A stretch of 5,679 nt of DNA from an uncultured Lachnospiraceae bacterium (GTDB lineage Bacteria > Bacillota > Clostridia > Lachnospirales > Lachnospiraceae), in NCBI GenBank assembly GCA_902797785.1, contig CADBUD010000313.1:1-5679 (forward strand), written 5' to 3'. Positions 1 to 5,666 of this stretch are shown here, piece by piece (within the stretch, counting starts at the first letter, position 1; every line of letters starts with the position of its first letter). The notes under the pieces were generated by a model. It made no database searches. It was not told the origin of the DNA and was given only the letters and a program-made list of their open reading frames with translations. The position numbers were made by a program, and so were the translations under genes.

Positions 1-546
1 GGAAAGGTTCATGCTGCGATGTGCGTACAGGTTCTGATTGATTTGTTCGAAGTCACCCACCTGATCAATACCGGAGTTGCCGGATCTTTGAATGCCAAGC
101 TCGATATCGGAGATATTTTAGTTTCTGAAAAAGCTGTTCAGCATGATATGGATGTTTCCCCTCTTGGATATGAACCAGGACAGATTCCAGGACTTTCTAC
201 CAAGTATTTTTCTGCAGATGAAACCATGGCACAGGCCATGATTTCTGCCTGCCAAAGTGCCAACCCGGATCTTAATGTTGTACGTGGCTGTGTCGTCAGC
301 GGAGATCAATTCATCTCAAGTACCGAGGTCAAGGAACGTTTGATTTCTGTTTTTCATGGGGACTGCGCCGAAATGGAAGGAGCCTCCATTGCTCAAGCAG
401 CTTACCTCAATGAGATTCCATTTATTGTCGTGCGAGCGATTTCCGATAAAGCAGATGGTTCTGCGCAAATGGATTATCCAACTTTTGAAAAAAAAGCGGC
501 AGAGCACTGTGCCAAAATGGTAATGGAATACGCCAAAAATTTCTAA
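1..546 (+). CDS. mtnN: 5'-methylthioadenosine/S-adenosylhomocysteine nucleosidase, 5'-truncated by the window
   Basis: This cytosolic enzyme hydrolyses methylthioadenosine and S-adenosylhomocysteine to adenine plus the ribosyl product, in methionine salvage and the activated methyl cycle. The reading frame is open from base 1, so the ATG at 19 is internal: the six residues before it (GKVHAA) match the family's conserved GxGKV segment. 181 residues are visible and about 50 N-terminal residues, including the first catalytic Glu, lie outside. Seen here are INTGVAGSL (purine nucleoside phosphorylase-like fold), the Met-Glu pair that binds the ribose (AEMEGAS, Glu codon 376-378), and RAISD with the catalytic Asp at 445-447. 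The C-terminal helix is complete and the stop is TAA. No hairpin terminator follows, so read-through into spoVT 110 bases downstream is possible. The family is clear from these motifs; the choice of MTAN over other nucleoside phosphorylases rests mainly on the MEG and RAISD contexts. Confidence 0.93.
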   Translation, partial: GKVHAAMCVQVLIDLFEVTHLINTGVAGSLNAKLDIGDILVSEKAVQHDMDVSPLGYEPGQIPGLSTKYFSADETMAQAMISACQSANPDLNVVRGCVVSGDQFISSTEVKERLISVFHGDCAEMEGASIAQAAYLNEIPFIVVRAISDKADGSAQMDYPTFEKKAAEHCAKMVMEYAKNF

Positions 547-640
547 AAGCTGCGTATATTTTCTAACATTTAACAGATACTACATACAGAAAGTGCCATT
601 AAAATATAAGGCAGATTATATATGGCAAGTATCTTAAAAT

Positions 641-645
641 GGAGG
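641..645 (+). promoter_or_regulatory. Shine-Dalgarno GGAGG that fixes the spoVT start
   Basis: GGAGG lies 11 bases before the ATG at 657. An in-frame ATG at 639 overlaps this motif and has no ribosome binding site of its own, which favours 657 as the real start. Confidence 0.75.
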
Positions 646-656
646 AACAATCAATC

Positions 657-1205
657 ATGAAAGCAACTGGAATTGTAAGAAGAATAGATGATCTGGGGCG
701 CGTTGTCGTACCAAAGGAAATCCGGAGAACATTACGAATCCGGGAAGGAGACCCGCTGGAAATATTCACTGACCGGGAAGGAGAGATTATTTTAAAAAAA
801 TATTCTCCCATCGGAGAATTGGGATTATTTGCAAAACAATACGCAGAAAGTCTCTCACAAACGACCGGTTACACTGTCTGCGTAACGGACAGAGACCAGG
901 TCATTGCCGCAGCAGGTGGTGGACGTAAGGATTATATCGGGAAAAGCATCAGTAAAAAGTTGGAGACTCTAATCGAAGAACGGGAAAATGTCACTGCAAA
1001 TAGAAATGAAAAAAAATATATTGATATTTTGATGGGGGAAAACACGGAATATGCGGGAGAAGTCATTACCCCAATCATCTGTGAGGGAGATGCTGTTGGA
1101 TCTGTTGTGATTTTTTCAAAGGACGAAAAAAAGAAGCTGGGAGAAACCGAGCAAAAATTAGCGGCTTCCGCAGCAGGATTCCTTGGAAAACAGATGGAAC
1201 AATAA
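657..1205 (+). CDS. spoVT: Stage V sporulation protein T, AbrB-family forespore transcription factor
   Basis: SpoVT is a DNA-binding regulator that, in Bacillus, is made in the forespore under sigma-G and tunes sigma-G-dependent genes. The protein is 182 residues, close to the 178 of B. subtilis. Residues 1-50 form the AbrB-type swapped-hairpin DNA-binding domain; the stretch from MKATGIVRRIDDLGRVV through RIREGDPLEIF is nearly identical to the Bacillus protein as I recall it. Residues 55-182 form the GAF-like ligand-sensing domain, with GAVVIFSKD-like (GSVVIFSKD) and AAGFLGKQMEQ segments at the end. The start at 657 is chosen because MKATG is the family N-terminus and has a proper ribosome binding site. 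It lies downstream of mtnN on the same strand and ends 8 bases before a large inverted repeat that could terminate it. A sigma-G promoter was sought upstream without a convincing match. Presence of this gene indicates an endospore former. Confidence 0.97.
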   Translation: MKATGIVRRIDDLGRVVVPKEIRRTLRIREGDPLEIFTDREGEIILKKYSPIGELGLFAKQYAESLSQTTGYTVCVTDRDQVIAAAGGGRKDYIGKSISKKLETLIEERENVTANRNEKKYIDILMGENTEYAGEVITPIICEGDAVGSVVIFSKDEKKKLGETEQKLAASAAGFLGKQMEQ

Positions 1206-1213
1206 TTTGGAAT

Positions 1214-1323
1214 GGAAAGGTTATGATTCACAGTGGAAAATCCGAATGTCGGAAGATATACTCATGAACAAAACGGCAAACCATTTCGTTCATGAGTATA
1301 ACCTGTGAATCGTAACCTTTTCC
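1214..1323. repeat. Nested inverted repeat folding as a three-way junction; possible MITE-like element, structured RNA or spoVT terminator
   Basis: The outer stem pairs 1216-1233 with 1303-1320: 18 bp, all Watson-Crick except one T/G position (1224 with 1312, a wobble in RNA). It is extended by 1214-1215 with 1322-1323 across a one-base bulge. Inside it are two further stems: a short hairpin 1241-1245 with 1249-1253 (TCCGA/TCGGA, loop ATG), and a perfect 13-bp stem 1257-1269 with 1288-1300 (arm TATACTCATGAAC) with an 18-base loop. On the plus strand it is followed by a T-rich stretch (TGTCTTTTAT), and it begins 8 bases after the spoVT stop, so it may act as a terminator there. The branched form and long arms are also typical of small nonautonomous mobile repeats. 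No clear target-site duplication flanks it. Confidence 0.75.
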
Positions 1324-1342
1324 TGTCTTTTATCGCTTATAG

Positions 1343-1367
1343 TAAATGCATTAAATAAATGCATTTA
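1343..1367. repeat. AT-rich 10-bp inverted repeat
   Basis: TAAATGCATT (1343-1352) pairs perfectly with AATGCATTTA (1358-1367) around a 5-base loop. It sits inside a weaker outer stem formed by TTCCTGT (1320-1326) and ACAGGAA (1374-1380). The outer stem shares bases 1320-1323 with the preceding three-way-junction element, so the two cannot fully form together. No T-tract follows on either strand. Confidence 0.6.
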
Positions 1368-1402
1368 TATAACACAGGAATGCACACAAACACGATAGGA
1401 AG

Positions 1403-1430
1403 GGCGCTTTCAGTGCCTCGCGTTTGACGC
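1403..1430. repeat. Two adjacent small GC hairpins
   Basis: GGCGC (1403-1407) pairs with GTGCC (1413-1417) with one G/T wobble and loop TTTCA. GCGT (1420-1423) pairs with ACGC (1427-1430) with loop TTG. Each is weak alone; they are reported because they continue the run of hairpins between the two convergent genes. Confidence 0.4.
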
Positions 1431-1431
1431 A

Positions 1432-1459
1432 ATAGGAAACGAATAAATTCGTTTCCTAT
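1432..1459. repeat. Perfect 13-bp inverted repeat with 2-base loop
   Basis: ATAGGAAACGAAT (1432-1444) is the exact reverse complement of ATTCGTTTCCTAT (1447-1459). As RNA it would be a 12-bp stem with a 4-base loop. It lies 28 bases beyond the stop of the yerC-like gene and may end or protect that transcript, but neither strand has a T-tract after it, so it is not a textbook intrinsic terminator. Confidence 0.75.
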
Positions 1460-1487
1460 ACTTATGAAAACATAACTTCCCTGACAT

Positions 1488-1787
1488 CTATGATTCCGGA
1501 GGATTCTTCATCCGGGAAAACAACACATCATAAGAACCATTTCCATAATTCAGCGAACGATTTACTCTGCTGATCGTCGCTGTCGAGGCTCCTGTTTTTT
1601 TCGCGATTTCGGCATATGTCTTTTCTTCCCTTAACATCTTCGCAACTTCAAATCTCTGCGAAAGAGATACGATTTCATTTACAGAACAAATATCTTCAAA
1701 AAAAGAAAAACACTCTTTTTCATCCTCCAGATATAAAATCGCTTCAATAAATTGTTTTACTTCCTCTGACTGGATTGATTTCTTCAT
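1488..1787 (-). CDS. YerC/YecD-type TrpR-like helix-turn-helix protein
   Basis: This is a 99-residue all-helical protein of the TrpR-like YerC/YecD family, whose member in B. subtilis is YerC (104 residues). The family is predicted to bind DNA; its targets are poorly known and it is not the tryptophan repressor. Diagnostic segments are SVNEIVSLSQRFEVAKMLREEKTY (residues 35-58) and the helix-turn-helix around TGASTATISRVNRSLNYGN (65-83). The start at 1787 is chosen because GAGG (1799-1796) lies 8 bases upstream and the family begins near this point. An in-frame TTG at 1868 would add 27 residues without a ribosome binding site. It lies 118 bases after the chemoreceptor stop on the same strand, so it may share that transcript or have its own weak promoter; I saw no clear promoter in the gap. 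It converges on spoVT. Confidence 0.9.
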   Translation of the reverse strand: MKKSIQSEEVKQFIEAILYLEDEKECFSFFEDICSVNEIVSLSQRFEVAKMLREEKTYAEIAKKTGASTATISRVNRSLNYGNGSYDVLFSRMKNPPES

Positions 1788-1905
1788 CCCAACTTCCTCT
1801 CTTTCCCTTTTTCTTGCTGCAATCCATGGAATCACTTTTTGACGAAAAAATATCGTGAGCAAAAGCAAATCCGAACGAAGAAAGAGGAGCTTTTATAACA
1901 CAGCA

Positions 1906-3456
1906 TCAGATTTCATCCAATTGAAATCCATTGATCAGATCCTTTAGCATTACCGCCTCTCCATTCAGTTTCCGGCTGTTATTGGCAATTTTTTCTGCCA
2001 TAGAGGTATTTGACTGAATAACGTTAGATGCACGCTCGACGTCCTGTGACGTCTTTTGAATCGTCAGTGCCTCCTGATCCGCCGCAATGGAAATCTGCTC
2101 GGTCAGGACGTTGATTTCCTTGGACAACATCATGATTTTTCCAACCAGTGTCGTTGTCTCTGTTGCAATTTTGGTTCCCCGGTTCATCGCTTCGACAGAA
2201 TCCCCGATCAGCTTGGTGATCTCTTCTGCTGCCGCGCTGCTCTTTCCTGCCAGATCCTTGATTTCCTCAGCAACAACGGAAAATCCCTTTCCATCCATAT
2301 TGGACCTGCCGGCCTCTACCGCTGCATTCAATGAAAGAATATTGGTCTGGAACGATATTTCATTGATAATATCGATAATATCATTGATTTCATGTGAAGT
2401 ACGCGTCAGATCATCAATGGCAAGATGAAGCTCATCGATCTTATGGTTCGCATTCTTCATCTCCTCCTCTACCCGCTGTGTCTTCTGATTCGCGTCCTCT
2501 GCCTGCTGAGAAGTCTCCTGAATCTTCACGGAAATGTCCTCAATTTCATAAGCAAGATTTTCAATCTTTTCCGCCTGCATGATCAGCTCCGCGGATAAGG
2601 TATCCGAGGAATTTTCCATTTCCCGGGAACCTTTTTCTACTTTTACGGAAACACTGCGGATATTGGAAATAATATAAGAAAAATTCTGGCGGAGATTATG
2701 GATCAGTCCCAGCGTAGAATCCATATCCGCAGGGTTGAAGATACCGTCAAAATTCTCCGTCAAATTACCATCCAAAATCTCCTGAAGCTGGTCACGCGCA
2801 CGATTCATCGGCCGAATAACCCTTCTTTGAATGTTAATGATCAAAACAAGCTGATTTAATAACGCCAATCCCAAAAATACAACAATCAAAATAAAACAGA
2901 GCCGCTGATTCCTCTGGATTTCTTTAATCTTCCGATCCACACTCCCTCGAAGACTTTCCCGGAACTCGCCATGCAAAATCCGGATTTTTTTAAACGCACT
3001 TTCATAGGAAGAATCATAAATATATTTTTGAGCATTGCTGTAATTTTCCGCATATTGCTCTGATATTGCACTTTTTAATTTCCCTTTCAGGCTCTTGCTG
3101 AGCTCAGCCATCTGTGTCAGAATCTGACGATCCCTCTCTTCTAAGACATAATCGTCCATAATCTGATACAGATTTTCTTCTACGGATACGTTAGAATAGG
3201 TCTGGCTGTACTCCTCATAGTATGACTCCTTCTGTGTATCAATAAATGACCGAATCAGCCTCGTCTGTTCCTCCATCATATCTATACTGTCTTCTTCCAT
3301 CTGAAATACTTCGATCTGTTCCCGACCGATCCGCTCCATATTAATAGAAAGCCTGCTCAGTATGGCGATACCAACTATCACCGCTGCGATCAAAAGCATG
3401 GTAAGAAGATTTAATAACAGAACTAAAAGGGAATGACTTAATTTTTTCTTCTTCAT
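1906..3456 (-). CDS. Methyl-accepting chemotaxis protein (membrane chemoreceptor)
   Basis: A 516-residue transmembrane chemoreceptor that would signal to the CheA/CheW array. In order: a KKKK-rich cytoplasmic start; TM1 at about residues 9-33; an extracellular sensor of about 150 mostly helical residues (34-184), probably of the four-helix-bundle type; TM2 at about 186-209; HAMP from about 210 to 262 with the conserved Pro in RRVIRPMNRA; then a long coiled-coil signalling domain. The hairpin tip is conserved at 367-400 (SFQTNILSLNAAVEAGRSNM followed by DGKGFSVVAEEIKDLA). It differs from common receptors in the AGRSNMDG part, where AARAGE-type sequence is usual. There is no C-terminal pentapeptide for CheR/CheB tethering. 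The ligand cannot be predicted. It starts 46 bases after the cyclase gene, so the two are probably one operon. A GAGG (3473-3470) lies 13 bases upstream of the ATG, a rather long spacing. Confidence 0.95.
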   Translation of the reverse strand: MKKKKLSHSLLVLLLNLLTMLLIAAVIVGIAILSRLSINMERIGREQIEVFQMEEDSIDMMEEQTRLIRSFIDTQKESYYEEYSQTYSNVSVEENLYQIMDDYVLEERDRQILTQMAELSKSLKGKLKSAISEQYAENYSNAQKYIYDSSYESAFKKIRILHGEFRESLRGSVDRKIKEIQRNQRLCFILIVVFLGLALLNQLVLIINIQRRVIRPMNRARDQLQEILDGNLTENFDGIFNPADMDSTLGLIHNLRQNFSYIISNIRSVSVKVEKGSREMENSSDTLSAELIMQAEKIENLAYEIEDISVKIQETSQQAEDANQKTQRVEEEMKNANHKIDELHLAIDDLTRTSHEINDIIDIINEISFQTNILSLNAAVEAGRSNMDGKGFSVVAEEIKDLAGKSSAAAEEITKLIGDSVEAMNRGTKIATETTTLVGKIMMLSKEINVLTEQISIAADQEALTIQKTSQDVERASNVIQSNTSMAEKIANNSRKLNGEAVMLKDLINGFQLDEI

Positions 3457-3478
3457 AAATTTACACTTTCCTCTGCCC

Positions 3479-3495
3479 GGCGCATTCCCTGCGCC
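3479..3495 (-). other. GC-rich hairpin in the cyclase-chemoreceptor intercistronic gap
   Basis: GGCGCA and TGCGCC form a perfect 6-bp stem with a 5-base loop, starting 7 bases after the cyclase stop and ending a few bases before the chemoreceptor ribosome binding site. There is no T-tract after it, so a terminator is unlikely. It could protect the 3' end of the upstream cistron or tune chemoreceptor translation. Confidence 0.5.
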
Positions 3496-3502
3496 TTATG
3501 CC

Positions 3503-5461
3503 TCAGTTATTTGCTTCGCTGCGCATCTTTTCCTGTCTCTGACGCTTTTCATATTTATTCTTATACATCCGCTTATCTGCAATCTCGATTCCTTTTTCCA
3601 GAGAAACTTTTCCTTCCGGAAGCAGAATATAATATCCCGCGCTGGCTTCCACCTCGAACGGAAGGTTCGCTTTTTCATTTCTCCGTTCCAGCTCACGGTT
3701 CAGCTTTCGAATCATATGAAGCGCCTTATCCTCCGTATAGTCCAGTCCGATCAAAATAAATTCATCACCACCGTGACGCGTCACAATCTCGTCCGGTTTT
3801 TTGATCTTCAGAAGAGAATCTGCCACTGTCTTGATGGCAATATCCCCGCTTTCATGACCATAGTAATCATTGATTTTCTTTAATCCATCCAAATCAATAA
3901 ACATGATCATCATCGTAACCTTTTCCATCTGGCATCTCTGGTAAATCTCCTGGGAATATCTGGAAAATCCAAAACGATTATACAGCTTTGTCAGGGAATC
4001 TCTGGTGTACATATCATCCAGCTTCCGAATGGCCACATTCATGATCTGTTTCCGTCGAATCGTTTCGATGGAATTTCCTATATTCATCAGCCATTGGTAA
4101 TAATTTGCGCTGCTCATGTCATTTTTTGCGTCTACCACAATACAGTATCCAAAGCACCGATCTTGAAAATGTATCGGAAGATACATATAGACATGCCCCT
4201 TTTCGGGCTCCGGTCCCGGGAGGAGCTGCCGGGTCGGAAATACCTCACACTCGACAAATTCTCCATTTCTGTATGCCAATGGAACCTCCATCATCGCCGG
4301 ATATCCCTTGATCCGGTATTGGGAGGATTTTCGAATTTCATTGCTCATATTTTCAATCTTGATTCTTTCGTCCCGAAAATTGATTCCCGGATCCACACAT
4401 AAATAAAAGCATTTGCAATTCAATACTTCGATATATTTTTTTAGAAACTTCAGCTGCTCTCCAAAGGTATCACAGGTCGTCAGATCCTCTGTCATATTGT
4501 TTAACATCTTTGTCATAAAGAGACTGTGTTCCATCGTTTTGAAATGCACATTCCTGAACTCTTCAAAGGTATAACCATCATCTGTACTGCAGCCGCAGCT
4601 CCTGCGGAAAATTCCCTGCGTCTCACAGACAAAGCCACCCTCCATCTCTTCTCCATGAATCTTACGGAGCAGATAATCACAGGCCTGATAGCCCAGCTCC
4701 TCCATCGGTCGTTTAACGGAGGAAATATGCGGACAAAAATTTGCTGCTTTATTGATATTATCAAATCCTGCCACTGCGACCTGATCCGGCACAGAAATCG
4801 AAAGCTCCTCAAACCGGCGGCATAATCCCATCGCCATATCGTCATTCGCGCAGATCACGGCATCCGGAAGTCCCTTGCTCCGTTCCTTAAAATAATCCGC
4901 TGCCGCATATCCGCTCTGGAACTCATAGGTGCCGATATAAATATCGTCTCCTTCGACTTCACGTCCGTCCTCCTTTAGTACATCCCAGTACGCTTGAAGC
5001 CTTTCATTGCTCTCCGTATTGTCTTCCGGTCCGGTCACAAAGCAGATTCGTTTAAATTTATGATACTTGACAAAATGCTCGACCATTTCTCTCATGGCCT
5101 TATAATTATCAATTCCGCCAAAATCAATCCCTTCTTCCATGACCTCTAATGAAATAGATGGGATATGATATTTTTTTACACTTCGAAAAATCTCCGTCTT
5201 TATTTTTTTGGAAATGATTGTACTTGATTCGATAATGATTCCATCAAAATTATGATAATTATCCAGATTCAACAAACGAAAAATATTATATTCTCCCACA
5301 TCATGCTTATGTGTCGTATCAATTCCTCCAAAACAGCTGAAAAATGAAACATCATATTCAGCCTCTAATGCCCGTTCCTGAACACCCTGTTGAATTTTTT
5401 TCCATCTGTCACTGTCCCATCCGGTAATAAAAACCGCTATATTTCCTTTTGAGGACGCCAT
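3503..5461 (-). CDS. Cytoplasmic LacI-like ligand-binding domain fused to GGDEF diguanylate cyclase
   Basis: A 652-residue signalling protein expected to make c-di-GMP from two GTP. Residues 6-290 are a periplasmic-binding-protein-like fold of the LacI/PurR effector type (IAVFITGWDSDRW at the start; ICANDDMAMGLCRRFEEL then SVPDQVAVAGFDNI at 203-236; FRRSCGC at 285-291). There is no helix-turn-helix, signal peptide or membrane segment, so it should sense a cytosolic ligand. Residues 300-475 form a linker/regulatory domain I do not recognise with certainty, possibly GAF-like. Residues 480-645 are GGDEF: DSLTKLYNRFGF (488-499), FIDLDGLKKIND (521-532, metal Asp 523) and an intact GGDEF at 564-568. 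The position of the inhibitory RxxD site reads K555-P-D-E558, so product inhibition may be altered. The start has GGGGGG 5 bases upstream; LacI-domain homology begins at residue 6, supporting it. It is the first gene of a probable operon with the chemoreceptor. Automatic annotation may misname it a LacI repressor. Confidence 0.93.
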   Translation of the reverse strand: MASSKGNIAVFITGWDSDRWKKIQQGVQERALEAEYDVSFFSCFGGIDTTHKHDVGEYNIFRLLNLDNYHNFDGIIIESSTIISKKIKTEIFRSVKKYHIPSISLEVMEEGIDFGGIDNYKAMREMVEHFVKYHKFKRICFVTGPEDNTESNERLQAYWDVLKEDGREVEGDDIYIGTYEFQSGYAAADYFKERSKGLPDAVICANDDMAMGLCRRFEELSISVPDQVAVAGFDNINKAANFCPHISSVKRPMEELGYQACDYLLRKIHGEEMEGGFVCETQGIFRRSCGCSTDDGYTFEEFRNVHFKTMEHSLFMTKMLNNMTEDLTTCDTFGEQLKFLKKYIEVLNCKCFYLCVDPGINFRDERIKIENMSNEIRKSSQYRIKGYPAMMEVPLAYRNGEFVECEVFPTRQLLPGPEPEKGHVYMYLPIHFQDRCFGYCIVVDAKNDMSSANYYQWLMNIGNSIETIRRKQIMNVAIRKLDDMYTRDSLTKLYNRFGFSRYSQEIYQRCQMEKVTMMIMFIDLDGLKKINDYYGHESGDIAIKTVADSLLKIKKPDEIVTRHGGDEFILIGLDYTEDKALHMIRKLNRELERRNEKANLPFEVEASAGYYILLPEGKVSLEKGIEIADKRMYKNKYEKRQRQEKMRSEANN

Positions 5462-5466
5462 ATGAT

Positions 5467-5472
5467 CCCCCC
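5467..5472 (-). promoter_or_regulatory. Unusual G-run ribosome binding site of the cyclase gene
   Basis: On the minus strand GGGGGG sits 5 bases before the ATG; an AAGGA (5479-5475) sits further upstream, 13 bases from the ATG. Neither is a clean AGGAGG at ideal distance. A homopolymer of six G in this position could vary in length by slippage and change translation. Confidence 0.5.
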
Positions 5473-5515
5473 ATTCCTTTCTCTGCCAGCTGATTCCACC
5501 TCGCGTTTATTTTTT

Positions 5516-5544
5516 ATTGTAACACATTTTAATTATTTTTTCGA
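5516..5544 (-). promoter_or_regulatory. Candidate promoter for the cyclase operon, proximal
   Basis: On the minus strand TCGAAA (5544-5539) and TACAAT (5521-5516) are spaced by 17 bases, fitting a sigma-A promoter with a 4 of 6 match at -35 and 5 of 6 at -10. It lies about 55 bases before the ATG. Confidence 0.4.
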
Positions 5545-5546
5545 CT

Positions 5547-5555
5547 ATTATACCA
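5547..5555 (-). promoter_or_regulatory. Extended -10 TGGTATAAT, distal candidate promoter for the cyclase operon
   Basis: Reading the minus strand, TGGTATAAT is a perfect extended -10 element about 86 bases before the cyclase ATG. No good -35 lies at 17 bases (GAAAAA); TTGGAA occurs at 20 bases. Extended -10 promoters can work without a strong -35. Confidence 0.5.
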
Positions 5556-5592
5556 CATTTTTTATCTAATTTTTCCAAATTTTCTTTTTTGT

Positions 5593-5610
5593 ATGATATA
5601 ATGAGGAAAA
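5593..5610 (+). repeat. Direct repeat copy 1 with perfect extended -10 (TGATATAAT)
   Basis: ATGATATAATGAGGAAAA is identical to bases 5662-5679. It holds TGATATAAT (5594-5602), a perfect extended -10 on the plus strand, pointing away from the cyclase gene toward an unseen gene at the right. The best -35 at 17 bases is poor (TCCAAA). Its final GGAAAA is also the left arm of the following hairpin. Confidence 0.75.
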
Positions 5611-5636
5611 TCACTTGCTTGCAAGGGTGATTTTCC
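5605..5636 (+). repeat. Bulged hairpin overlapping repeat copy 1
   Basis: GGAAAATCA (5605-5613) pairs with TGATTTTCC (5628-5636), and CTTGC (5614-5618) with GCAAG (5621-5625), leaving a two-base GG bulge. The arrangement gives 14 bp in total. A run TTTTCC is part of the right arm, but no T-tract follows it. Confidence 0.65.
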
Positions 5637-5644
5637 GAATGGCG

Positions 5645-5666
5645 ATCATGAGCGCCAGCTCATGAT
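5645..5666 (+). repeat. Perfect 9-bp hairpin preceding repeat copy 2
   Basis: ATCATGAGC (5645-5653) pairs with GCTCATGAT (5658-5666) around the loop GCCA. The right arm overlaps the TGAT of the second extended -10, so folding of this DNA or RNA and promoter use at copy 2 involve the same bases. Confidence 0.65.

Larger units (their letters stand above)
1206..1487. other. Convergent intergenic region rich in inverted repeats, no gene
   Basis: These 282 bases separate the 3' ends of spoVT and the yerC-like gene. I see no coding frame with a ribosome binding site. Instead the region contains at least five potential hairpins, listed separately: a three-way-junction element (1214-1323), an AT-rich hairpin (1343-1367) inside a weaker outer stem (1320-1326 with 1374-1380), two small GC hairpins (1403-1417 and 1420-1430) and a perfect 13-bp stem (1432-1459). 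This is much more structure than two convergent terminators need. Confidence 0.85.

Noticed and set aside
547..640. Sigma-G or sigma-A promoter for spoVT
   Set aside because: The region is AT-rich and contains partial matches (CATTAAA at 597-603, TATAAG at 605-610), but no -10 and -35 pair with convincing sequence and spacing.
639..656. Upstream ATG giving a six-residue longer SpoVT
   Set aside because: It overlaps the GGAGG ribosome binding site of the ATG at 657, has none of its own, and SpoVT proteins begin MKATG.
1432..1459. Textbook intrinsic terminator for the minus-strand genes
   Set aside because: The stem is perfect, but the minus-strand sequence after it is TGCGTC with no T-tract; the plus side is ACTTATG.
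1488..1787. Tryptophan repressor TrpR
   Set aside because: The sequence matches the YerC/YecD branch (ASTATISRV, LNYGN), which shares the fold but is not the trp repressor; no trp genes are nearby.
1788..1868. Longer yerC-like protein starting at TTG 1868
   Set aside because: There is no ribosome binding site before the TTG, and the family begins close to the ATG at 1787, which has a well-spaced GAGG.
2056..2582. Plus-strand open frames of 62-113 codons within the chemoreceptor gene
   Set aside because: They lie antisense to a strongly conserved coding region, lack ribosome binding sites and show no recognisable family.
4600..5461. LacI-family transcriptional repressor
   Set aside because: The protein starts directly at the ligand-binding fold; no helix-turn-helix precedes it and the C-terminus is a GGDEF domain.
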